From: Phycisphaerales bacterium
GTDB lineage: Bacteria; Planctomycetota; Phycisphaerae; Phycisphaerales; SM1A02
NCBI GenBank assembly: GCA_029242715.1
Contig: JAQWTL010000025.1
Coordinates: forward strand, 1-64,000
DNA length: 64,000 bases
Direction of reading: 5' to 3'
The notes beneath the pieces are model-generated. The model saw nothing but the letters and a program-made list of their open reading frames with translations. It had not been told where the DNA came from and did not search any database. Shown piece by piece: positions 17,463-24,723 of the stretch (its first letter is position 1; each line of letters opens with the position of its first letter). The translations under genes were made by a program, and so were the position numbers.

Positions 17463-18260
17463 ATGAAAGCCGGGTTGATGGCACAATCCACATTCATGAC
17501 CGATGCCTTCCAACCCGAGTTTGTCTCCTGGGCCGCACTTCTGGGCCGCTGGATGGATTTCGCCCGGGCATCGGCGGCTTTGCCAAGGACTCCCGAAGGT
17601 GACCAGTGGAGATCCTCGGTATCACCCATGATCACTCTGCAGGCTGTCACATTTGCCCTCTCGGAACTGGAGCAGGTTGATGCTGCAGAGCGGATGTTGG
17701 GATGGGATCGTGGAGAGATGCTCTGTGAAGAGGCCATTGAGCAGCTTGACCAGATCTGGGGACCGGCTGCTCCTCCAGAAATCATCGAGGTCGTCGAACA
17801 GGCAGAAGCGGCGCTTGGTCATGTGCTGGAGCGTTTCAGCCTGGTGCTCATCCAAGCCAGTTCCGAAGTAATGATCATGCCCGCCATGGAGATCGTCGAG
17901 CCAGTCGGCTCCTGCACACTGGCTGCAGTGGGCACACCGATCATGCCTGGTGCTCCGATGGCCTGGTGGTCGGATGTTGACCTGGACCAGATTCGCGCCC
18001 TGCAACTGCCTGGCGTTCTGCAATTGCTGCAGTGTCCGGTTCAGGTGTGGCGTTGCCGGAATGAACTGGAACAATTTTCCGAGGATGTTGTGACGGATCT
18101 CGATACCGAGCGAGAAGACGGCCTGCCACTCCTGGTTCCTCGTGTCCTTGAGGGAATGCTCTTGAGCGATCCAATGCCGGATTCCCGTGACGTCATGGCC
18201 TTTCACGAGCGATTCATGCAGGGGCCATGCCTGCCGGTTCGGTGGATGATCAACCCGTAG
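17463..18260 (+). CDS. Conserved-looking hypothetical protein
   Basis: 265 aa, no family recognised. Divergent from ftsK (71 bp between starts) and overlapping the MBL hydrolase gene tail-to-tail by 11 bp. The first half is helical with many acidic residues (LSELEQVDAAERMLGWDRGEMLCEEAIEQL); the second half contains strands (SSEVMIMPAMEIVEPVGSCTLAAVG). No signal peptide or membrane helix, hence probably cytoplasmic. ATGs at 17478 and 17496 are alternative starts; none has a good ribosome site. Base use matches its neighbours, so it is probably a real gene. Confidence 0.65.
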   Translation: MKAGLMAQSTFMTDAFQPEFVSWAALLGRWMDFARASAALPRTPEGDQWRSSVSPMITLQAVTFALSELEQVDAAERMLGWDRGEMLCEEAIEQLDQIWGPAAPPEIIEVVEQAEAALGHVLERFSLVLIQASSEVMIMPAMEIVEPVGSCTLAAVGTPIMPGAPMAWWSDVDLDQIRALQLPGVLQLLQCPVQVWRCRNELEQFSEDVVTDLDTEREDGLPLLVPRVLEGMLLSDPMPDSRDVMAFHERFMQGPCLPVRWMINP

Positions 18261-19059
18261 CGAGTTGGTGACCTGCTGCCTTGACCTCAAGCATCACGGT
18301 GGAATGATCCTGATGGGTGAGGATCATGCGATCCACGAGATGAATAGCTTGTTCTCGCCAGAGTTGAAGAACGCAGCCTGGGTGATTGCATTGCTGTGAC
18401 ATGTGCAGCAATGCGATCTTCTGCAGTTGGGATTCACGAGCAATGGTGCTGACAGCTTCCAGTGATTCGCAATTGGAAAGGTGTCCCTTGCCTCCCATGA
18501 TTCGTTCCTTGAGAAACTCGGGTCGGTCGGAGTCCAGTTGCATGGTTCGGTCGTAGTTGGACTCGAATGCGAGTGCATCCAGGTTCACGAAACGTTCAAG
18601 CAGATGACTGGGCACATGGCCGATATCCGTTGCCCAACCCAGCCGACAGCCTTCACACTCGAATATGAAGGCTGTGCAGCCTGAATCATCATGTGCGACG
18701 TTGATGCATTCAATCTGGATGCTGCCGGCACGGTTGGGTGCTTCCATGTCCAGCAAGCGAAGTGTTTTTCTGCAGGTGCCCGTTGCTTCCGCGGCACCCA
18801 AGTGCCCGGGCGCCAGATACACAGGAAGCGGGATGCGTTTGAGGCGACCAGCCCATCCGGAAGAGAAATGATCGCGATCAAGGTGTGTCAGAACGATTCC
18901 ATCGAGATCTGCCACCGAGAGTCCCAGATTCTGGAGCCGCAACTGTGTCTGTTTGACGGAAAGTCCGGCATCGATGAGCAGAGTGTGCGGCCCACAACAG
19001 AGAACGGAAGCATTTCCTTTTGAGCCACTGCCAAGAACCGCGAACGAGATCGATGTCAT
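18250..19059 (-). CDS. Metallo-beta-lactamase fold hydrolase (YycJ/WalJ-like)
   Basis: 269 aa. The start at ATG 19059 gives MTSISFAVLGSGSKGNASVL, which matches the usual start of this group. Metal motif H59-L-D61-R-D63-H64 (THLDRDH): the second ligand, usually His in HxHxDH, is Asp. Further conserved parts: GCRLGWATDIGH, LDALAFESNYD, and a SNCESLEAV-type segment after GKGHLS, as in YycJ phosphodiesterase/nuclease-like proteins. Substrate unknown; a nucleic-acid end-processing role is known for relatives. Start and stop of lpxA nearly touch (an ATG at 19068 would overlap its TGA), so the two are cotranscribed. Confidence 0.88.
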   Translation of the reverse strand: MTSISFAVLGSGSKGNASVLCCGPHTLLIDAGLSVKQTQLRLQNLGLSVADLDGIVLTHLDRDHFSSGWAGRLKRIPLPVYLAPGHLGAAEATGTCRKTLRLLDMEAPNRAGSIQIECINVAHDDSGCTAFIFECEGCRLGWATDIGHVPSHLLERFVNLDALAFESNYDRTMQLDSDRPEFLKERIMGGKGHLSNCESLEAVSTIARESQLQKIALLHMSQQCNHPGCVLQLWREQAIHLVDRMILTHQDHSTVMLEVKAAGHQLATG

Positions 19060-19060
19060 C

Positions 19061-19873
19061 TCATTCATGTCCGCCACGAGTGTGTTTAACGATGCCGTGG
19101 GCGATGGGTTGGTCACCGGATTCAATGAATGTCACGTATTCCTGCACGATGGGATCATCGGCCTGCTCTCGAAGAATGTCCATGGCCTTGGCCAGGGAAT
19201 ATCCCTTTCTATAGAGCACCTTGAAGACCCACTTCCGCTGCTTGATGTCCTCATTGGACATCCCGCTACGTCGCATGCCTACGAGATTGATTGATCCACA
19301 GGTGTTGATCCATGTCAGGGTAAACCATGGCGGGACATTCCCCGAGGTGGCAACGGCACCTGACAGGAAGGCGCCATGCCCGAGGTGGACAAACTGATGA
19401 GTGGCCGTATTGCCGCCGACGATGACTTTATCATCGACAAGTGTATGGCCACCAAGGCACGCGCCTGTTGCGAGTTGGCAATTGTTGTGAATGTGGCAGT
19501 CATGGCCCACATGCGTATTGGTCATGAAGTAATTATTGTTGCCGATGCGTGTTGGCTGATCGGTTTTTCCCCGATGTCCTGTGAAGCCCTCGCGGAAGAC
19601 GTTTTCATTTCCAATCACGATTCCTGGTTCAGGTTGATCATGATCGAAGCCGAGGTCCTGTGGAGGTCCTCCGATGCGGGCGCCGGGGTAGAGGACATTG
19701 CCATGTCCGATCTCCGCACGACCGTAGATCCAGTTCTGCCCCAGAAGTCGTGTGCCGGACTTGATGGTGACCGGGCCGGTAATGAGGCAGTGAGGTCCGA
19801 CGATGACGTCATCATCAAGATGAACGTCGCCTTCAATGACCGCGGTTGGATGAATGGTCGAGGTCTGTGGCAT
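19061..19873 (-). CDS. lpxA: Acyl-ACP--UDP-N-acetylglucosamine O-acyltransferase
   Basis: 270 aa, standard length. First step of lipid A synthesis: 3-O-acylation of UDP-GlcNAc. Left-handed beta-helix hexapeptides fill residues ~5-190 (IHPTAVIEGDVHLDDDVIVG). The catalytic His corresponds to H124 in NTHVGHDCHIHNNC (E. coli H125). The C-terminal helical part RRSGMSNEDIKQRKWVFKVLYRKG matches the family. The insert GGPPQDLGFDHDQPEPGIVIG is the usual LpxA loop. It implies an outer membrane with lipid A in this organism. Divergent from lipB with 57 bp between starts; followed by the MBL gene. Confidence 0.95.
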   Translation of the reverse strand: MPQTSTIHPTAVIEGDVHLDDDVIVGPHCLITGPVTIKSGTRLLGQNWIYGRAEIGHGNVLYPGARIGGPPQDLGFDHDQPEPGIVIGNENVFREGFTGHRGKTDQPTRIGNNNYFMTNTHVGHDCHIHNNCQLATGACLGGHTLVDDKVIVGGNTATHQFVHLGHGAFLSGAVATSGNVPPWFTLTWINTCGSINLVGMRRSGMSNEDIKQRKWVFKVLYRKGYSLAKAMDILREQADDPIVQEYVTFIESGDQPIAHGIVKHTRGGHE

Positions 19874-19930
19874 GGTTCCTGTGCGTCATCCTATCATGGT
19901 GGATCGGCCATTGGCCAAGCAGGTGATGAG

Positions 19931-20638
19931 ATGGAACAGGTGATGCAGGTTGAATATGCAGGAGCATCGGTCGAGATCATCGATCTTGGTCGCATGCCTT
20001 ATGCCGAGGCCTTGGCTGAGCAGCGTCGTCGACAGGCCGAGGTCATCGAATCAAGGGCGACGGATTCACCTCGCATGGATCTTCTCATCGTGGAGCATGA
20101 TCCTCCGGTCATCACCATCTCGAATCGGCCCGGGGCACGTGAACATCTTCTTGCCAGCGAGCAACAGCTGTCATCACGGGGCGTGGAAGTGCATGCGACG
20201 GATCGTGGCGGGGATATCACATGGCATGGCCCAGGCCAGGTGGTGCTCTACCCGATTCTCGACCTGAACCGACTGGAGCTCCGGCTGCATGGTTACCTGC
20301 GATGGCTTGAGGAGATCGTGATCCAGGTTCTCTCGCGTTGGCAGATCACCGGGCATCGTGATTGTGATGCGACGGGTGTCTGGGTCGGCGATAACGATGG
20401 ATCAGCTCGGAAGATCTGTGCAATGGGCGTTCGAGTAAGTCGATGGGTCACCATGCATGGACTGGCCTTGAATGTGAAACCGGACTTGTCCCATTTCGAA
20501 CTGATCGTTCCATGCGGGTTGGTTGGTCGTTCCGTCACCAGCCTTGAGCAGGAGCTGGGCGCGGCGGCACCATCACTTCCGGAGGTCAAGGAAGCTCTGC
20601 GGGATGAATTCATCAAGGCATTGAAGCAGACTGCCTGA
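19931..20638 (+). CDS. lipB: Octanoyltransferase (lipoate biosynthesis)
   Basis: 235 aa. Transfers octanoyl from ACP to the lipoyl domains of dehydrogenases. Motifs: VEHDPPVITISNRPG, TDRGGDITWHGPGQVVLYPI (with catalytic His/Lys partners), ARKICAMGVRVSRWVTMHGLALNV (active Lys) and IVPCGLVGRSVTSL (active Cys). The frame is open back to 19376 but that part is antisense to lpxA; ATG 19931 (AGGTGA upstream) or 19943 is the real start. Ends 6 bp before the convergent Skp-like gene. Confidence 0.95.
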   Translation: MEQVMQVEYAGASVEIIDLGRMPYAEALAEQRRRQAEVIESRATDSPRMDLLIVEHDPPVITISNRPGAREHLLASEQQLSSRGVEVHATDRGGDITWHGPGQVVLYPILDLNRLELRLHGYLRWLEEIVIQVLSRWQITGHRDCDATGVWVGDNDGSARKICAMGVRVSRWVTMHGLALNVKPDLSHFELIVPCGLVGRSVTSLEQELGAAAPSLPEVKEALRDEFIKALKQTA

Positions 20639-20644
20639 TCGGTT

Positions 20645-21376
20645 CTATTCAAGATCGAGGTTCAGTTCCTCGGCAACATCCTCTGTGATGTCGCTGTTCT
20701 CTGGATACCGAAGCAACGTTCGCAGACGGATCTGCAGCATCGCGCCATTCACGTCAGCGGGCGTGAAATCATCATCCGTGGGAATGAATCTGAAGACGGT
20801 GTCAATCTTGTTGCGATCTGCAACCACGTTGACAGCGGTGACGAGCTCCCGATAGCACTGCTCGAGTTGTTCAGCAGCCTTGGCTTCCACGATGGCATCT
20901 GCCTGCTGGCGGAATGCCTGGAGTTGCTGAGCCAGTTGTTGTCCTCGCTGCATCTGCTCCTGTGCCGCTTCATCCTCCGGCTGGAGATCCTCGATCTCGG
21001 CCTGAATCTTCTCGAGCTCATCGATCATGACCTGGGCATCCTCTGTCAGTCGTTCCGTCATGGCCTGCCGTTCCTCGACGCGTTCCTCTCGTTGCATCAA
21101 CTGTGTCAGCAGGGCTCCAATATGAACGTAGGCGACTGCTTCGGTTCGCTGCTGGGCCTCTTCGCCCCAGGCCAGCCGACCGTCCATTGCATGAAGTTTG
21201 ACAGTGGGCTTGTCTTCTTCAACCAACAGAACGCTGGAGGCGGGCCCGATCGCTTTGGCATCGGCCTCACCATCAGCCATCAACTGATTCCCGCCGGGTC
21301 GAAGGAAGGACAGCAGGACGAGACAGGCAAGTGTTGCCAGAGTGGACCATGTAAGAAGACGTTCGCGGGCTGTCAT
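20645..21376 (-). CDS. OmpH/Skp-like periplasmic chaperone-type protein
   Basis: 243 aa. ATG 21376 follows CGGAG at 7 nt; the frame extends into the lepA 3' end. N-terminal membrane anchor or signal TWSTLATLACLVLLSFL. VAYVHIGALLTQLMQ resembles the Skp start. A long Glu/Gln-rich coiled coil follows (~residues 95-175) with the Skp-like return strand CYRELVTAVNVVADRNKIDTVF (~176-200). Skp chaperones carry outer-membrane proteins through the periplasm. The first helix appears uncleaved, so it may be membrane-tethered. Lies 34 bp downstream of lepA, same strand. Confidence 0.75.
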   Translation of the reverse strand: MTARERLLTWSTLATLACLVLLSFLRPGGNQLMADGEADAKAIGPASSVLLVEEDKPTVKLHAMDGRLAWGEEAQQRTEAVAYVHIGALLTQLMQREERVEERQAMTERLTEDAQVMIDELEKIQAEIEDLQPEDEAAQEQMQRGQQLAQQLQAFRQQADAIVEAKAAEQLEQCYRELVTAVNVVADRNKIDTVFRFIPTDDDFTPADVNGAMLQIRLRTLLRYPENSDITEDVAEELNLDLE

Positions 21377-21410
21377 CGGTTGCTCCGATCGTGACGTGTT
21401 GGGTGGTATG

Positions 21411-23219
21411 TCATTCGGTCTGATCAAGAATCGAAAGGAAGGCTTCCTGAGGAATGGTCACGGAGCCAACCGTCTTCATACGCTTCTTGCCTGCCTTTTG
21501 TTTCTCAAGCAATTTGCGTTTACGCGTGATATCACCGCCATAGCATTTGGCTGTCACGTTCTTTCGGACGGACTTGATGGTTTCACGGGCGATGATCTTG
21601 CCTCCAACAGCTGCCTGGAGAGGGATCTCGAACTGGTGCCGGTCGATCTGCTTTCTGAGTTTCTGGAGGATCACGCGGCTGCGCTTTTCTCCACCATCTC
21701 GATGGCAGATGAGACTGAGGGCTTCAACGGGTTTTTCATTGACGAGGATTTGAATCTTCACAAGGCTGTCGGCCCTGAATTCAATGATTTCGTAATCCAT
21801 CGTTCCATAGCCGCGGGTGATTGATTTCAGCTTGTCGTAGAAGTCATAAATGATCTCGGCAAGCGGGATCTCATAGGTCAGCATCTGCCGTCCGGTGGAA
21901 ATGAAGATCTGGCTTCGAAAGATGCCGCGTCTTGCATCACACAGACTCATCAGGTCGCCGATGTTCTCATCGGGGCAGATGATCTCGATCTTGACGATTG
22001 GTTCTCTGATCTCCGCGATGTTTGTCGGGTCCGGCAATTCGGCAGGATTGTGAATCTCCAGGAGTTGATCATCCGTTGTTGCGACCTGGTACGTGACCGT
22101 GGGAGCGGTCTGGACGATTTCGACGCCGCCCTCTCGTTCCAGTCGCTCCTGGACGATCTCCATGTGAAGGAGGCCGAGGAACCCACAGCGATAGCCGAAG
22201 CCCAGGGCTTCGGAGTGCTGTACATCAAATGTGAAGGAGGCATCGTTGAGTTGCAGTTTCTCTACAGCTTCTCGAAGCGCTTCGAAGTCGGCCTTGCGAC
22301 CGGATGCTTCATCGCTGGTCGCGGGATAGAAGTCGCAGAAGACCATCTGTTTGGGTTCTTCGTAACCCGGCAAGGCTTCCGGAGCAGGGTTGGCATCAAG
22401 TGTGATGGTGTCGCCGACCCGCACATCGGCAAGCGTCTTGATTGCGGCCACCATGTAGCCGACTTCGTTGGTCTTGATCTCCTGGGTCTTGAGTGGCTGG
22501 GGCGTATAGCGGCCCAGTTCGGTGACCGTGAATGTTCGACCGGTCCCCATCATGCGGATTTTGTCGCCGATCTTCAGGCTGCCATCGAATACACGGAAGT
22601 AGACGATGACTCCACGATAATCGTCATAGTGGCTGTCGAAAATCAAGGCTCGGGTCTCGGCCAGATCGGACTTTGGCGGCGCCGGAAGCTTGCGACAGAT
22701 GGCATCGAGCAGTTCCGCGATGCCCTCGCCGGTCTTGGCCGAGCAGTTGATGCAATCTTCTGCAGGCAGTCCCAGTACCGATTCGATTTCCATGGCAACC
22801 CGGTCCGGGTCAGCTGCCGGCAGATCGATCTTGTTGACTACGGGGATCAGTTCGAGGTCATTGGCGACTGCGAGGTAAGCATTGGCAACGGTCTGGGCTT
22901 CAACACCCTGGGTGGAATCGACAACGAGGACAGCGCCTTCGCATGCGGTCAACGCACGGGACACCTCGTAGGCGAAGTCCACGTGTCCGGGTGTATCGAT
23001 GAAGTTGAGTTGGAAGGTCTCGCCATCACAGACATGTTCAACCGTGACGGCAGAAGCCTTGATGGTGATACCTCGTTCTCTCTCAAGATCCATGGAGTCG
23101 AGCATCTGGTTGCGAGACTCACGATCGGTGACAGCTCGAGTTGCCTGCAGCAGGCGATCGGCAAGAGTGCTCTTGCCGTGGTCGATGTGTGCGATGATGG
23201 AGAAGTTGCGTATGGGCAT
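21411..23219 (-). CDS. lepA: Elongation factor 4 (LepA)
   Basis: 602 aa, the full usual length. Ribosomal back-translocating GTPase. G motifs: AHIDHGKST (10-18), RGITIKA, DTPGH, NKIDLP, SAKTGEG. The LepA-specific C-terminal domain is present: LAEIIYDFYDKLKSITRGYGTMDYE, RRKLLEKQKAGKKRMK at the tail and GGKIIARETIKSVRKNVTAKCYGGD. Start ATG 23219 (MPIRNFSIIAHIDHG) is the canonical position. Confidence 0.98.
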   Translation of the reverse strand: MPIRNFSIIAHIDHGKSTLADRLLQATRAVTDRESRNQMLDSMDLERERGITIKASAVTVEHVCDGETFQLNFIDTPGHVDFAYEVSRALTACEGAVLVVDSTQGVEAQTVANAYLAVANDLELIPVVNKIDLPAADPDRVAMEIESVLGLPAEDCINCSAKTGEGIAELLDAICRKLPAPPKSDLAETRALIFDSHYDDYRGVIVYFRVFDGSLKIGDKIRMMGTGRTFTVTELGRYTPQPLKTQEIKTNEVGYMVAAIKTLADVRVGDTITLDANPAPEALPGYEEPKQMVFCDFYPATSDEASGRKADFEALREAVEKLQLNDASFTFDVQHSEALGFGYRCGFLGLLHMEIVQERLEREGGVEIVQTAPTVTYQVATTDDQLLEIHNPAELPDPTNIAEIREPIVKIEIICPDENIGDLMSLCDARRGIFRSQIFISTGRQMLTYEIPLAEIIYDFYDKLKSITRGYGTMDYEIIEFRADSLVKIQILVNEKPVEALSLICHRDGGEKRSRVILQKLRKQIDRHQFEIPLQAAVGGKIIARETIKSVRKNVTAKCYGGDITRKRKLLEKQKAGKKRMKTVGSVTIPQEAFLSILDQTE

Positions 23220-24047
23220 GGGGTGGCTCGGGCATCGGCTCAGGCCGTCCCGGCTGCGGATTATAGGTGGACGGTGAGATGTTTCGTGTGCTCATGCTTG
23301 GCATGGGCGAAGGTGGCTGGGTTTGAAGTGGGTCCTTGCCGTCAACAAAGGGTATTTTCGACCCATGGTGACTCATCACTCATTTGCTTCAGTCGATCTG
23401 TATTGAGTCAGTCTGCGGAAGTTGGGCTTGGCGGTAGCTGGCCATGGATCAGTTGAAGCTGCTCAGCGAAAACGCTGGCAACCAGAACTGATTCGGGCTA
23501 TCTGGCTACGGCATTCCCTGGTCACCATGAGTCCATGAGTCCATAGGGGCCAGGCAGGGGGAGGGCCGGGCAGGCAAATTGATGCCAGTGGTCCAGCAAA
23601 TAGCCGGAATTGGCACCGGGAGCCCCTTCTGAAGGGGGCCTTTGGTGGGTGGAGACAGCAGCTTAACGGTGGATAACTTTGGGGCAGACGACAGAAATCT
23701 TTTATTGACAACACTTTGAGTAAATGGCAAATAGGTGGGTATTCGCCAGCCTCTCCAGATTGCCTAGATTGCCAACCCCTTATCCTTGCCTGGGGCACTC
23801 AAAGATCACAAATACCTATGAATGTTGAACTTATGATCCCCGGCCCGTCCCTGTTTCCTGGGAGGAGATCAATATTCCACTAAGTATCGGGAGACGGCCA
23901 GGGCCTGCACGTGGCCCAGAAACCCTTCTCGGAGCTAGATTTACGACTCAGGCCAGCCATTTCTGTCTCGCCAATTTGTATATGGATTGATATAAGGGTC
24001 AGGCCGGTTAATTTGGATCGGCTAGTGAAATGTGGGGAGGTAGGAAG
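23220..24047. other. 828-bp gene-free stretch between lepA and the HTH regulator
   Basis: No ORF with a ribosome site. It contains an imperfect 7-8 bp hairpin GCCCCTTC/GAAGGGGGC at 23620-23638, short tandem words (catgagtc twice at 23526; agattgcct twice near 23756) and one TTGACA (23705-23710) with a poor -10 (CAAATA). It holds the promoters of both flanking genes, which I cannot place. Confidence 0.5.
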
Positions 24048-24680
24048 GTGGCAGGATTTCCTGGGACACAACGTTTGAACTTGTCTGCTTCGGTCGAGAC
24101 GACATCGTCCGGGAGCGGTAAACAGGTCTTCACGACTGGAGAGGCAGCACGGCTGTGCAATCTCTCGCAGCAGACCATTATTCGGTGCTTCGACGCCGGC
24201 CGGCTTCGAGGCTACAAGGTGCCTGGGAGCAAGACGCGTCGGATTCCACGTGGCGAGCTCATCCGCTTCATGCGGAGTCATCACATGCCCCTGGATGTCC
24301 TTGGCGAGAGCGATACGGTTCTCCTGGTCGTGGAACACGACCTCGATACGGTTCAGGACATTCGCCGGGTTGCCGAGGTAATCGGTGGCTATTCGGTTCA
24401 TGTTGCGACGACCGCCTACGAAGCAGGGGTTCTGACGGCCAAGCTGGACCCTCAGATCCTTGTCATCAATACACGCCTGCCTGATCTTGATGTGCTGACA
24501 GCCTGCCGTTCCGTACGAATCGCCAACGGCGAACCAGGAACGACCGTGATTCTGCTGGCCAACAAGTTCCGCACTGAAGAAATGGAGGAATGCAAGGATG
24601 TAGGCATCAAGCATTTCCTTCGCAAGCCATTAAATGATGTCGAGTTCAGCAAGGTGCTGATGGCTGCAGTGAATGCTTGA
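24048..24680 (+). CDS. Excisionase-type HTH fused to a receiver-like domain
   Basis: 210 aa from GTG 24048, which has GGGGAGG 8 nt upstream; ATG 24030 lies before that site. Residues ~27-75 form a MerR/excisionase winged helix (FTTGEAARLCNLSQQTIIRCFDAGRL.., TRRIPRGELIRFM) and ~90-210 a CheY-like receiver (VLLVVEHDLDTVQDIRRVAEVIGG). The phosphoacceptor Asp is replaced by Asn (N141, LVINTRLPDLD) and the switch Thr/Ser by Ala (LLANKF); the Lys (LRKPL) remains. It is probably a phosphorylation-independent transcription regulator. No histidine kinase adjoins. It may regulate the downstream secreted protein, 43 bp away. Confidence 0.85.
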   Translation: MAGFPGTQRLNLSASVETTSSGSGKQVFTTGEAARLCNLSQQTIIRCFDAGRLRGYKVPGSKTRRIPRGELIRFMRSHHMPLDVLGESDTVLLVVEHDLDTVQDIRRVAEVIGGYSVHVATTAYEAGVLTAKLDPQILVINTRLPDLDVLTACRSVRIANGEPGTTVILLANKFRTEEMEECKDVGIKHFLRKPLNDVEFSKVLMAAVNA

Positions 24681-24723
24681 TGAAATCAAGGCTTGACTGC
24701 TTGCCTGGGGGAAGGAAGCCGCC

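Noticed and set aside
19376-19930. N-terminal extension of lipB by 185 residues
   Set aside because: That stretch is antisense to lpxA and shows no LipB homology; a normal LipB begins at 19931.
22050-23456. 468-residue plus-strand ORF opposite lepA
   Set aside because: Shadow of the highly biased lepA coding strand; no domain or ribosome site.
23705-23733. TTGACA with 17-bp spacing as a promoter
   Set aside because: The -10 (CAAATA) is poor and it lies 315 bp from the nearest start; kept only as a note.
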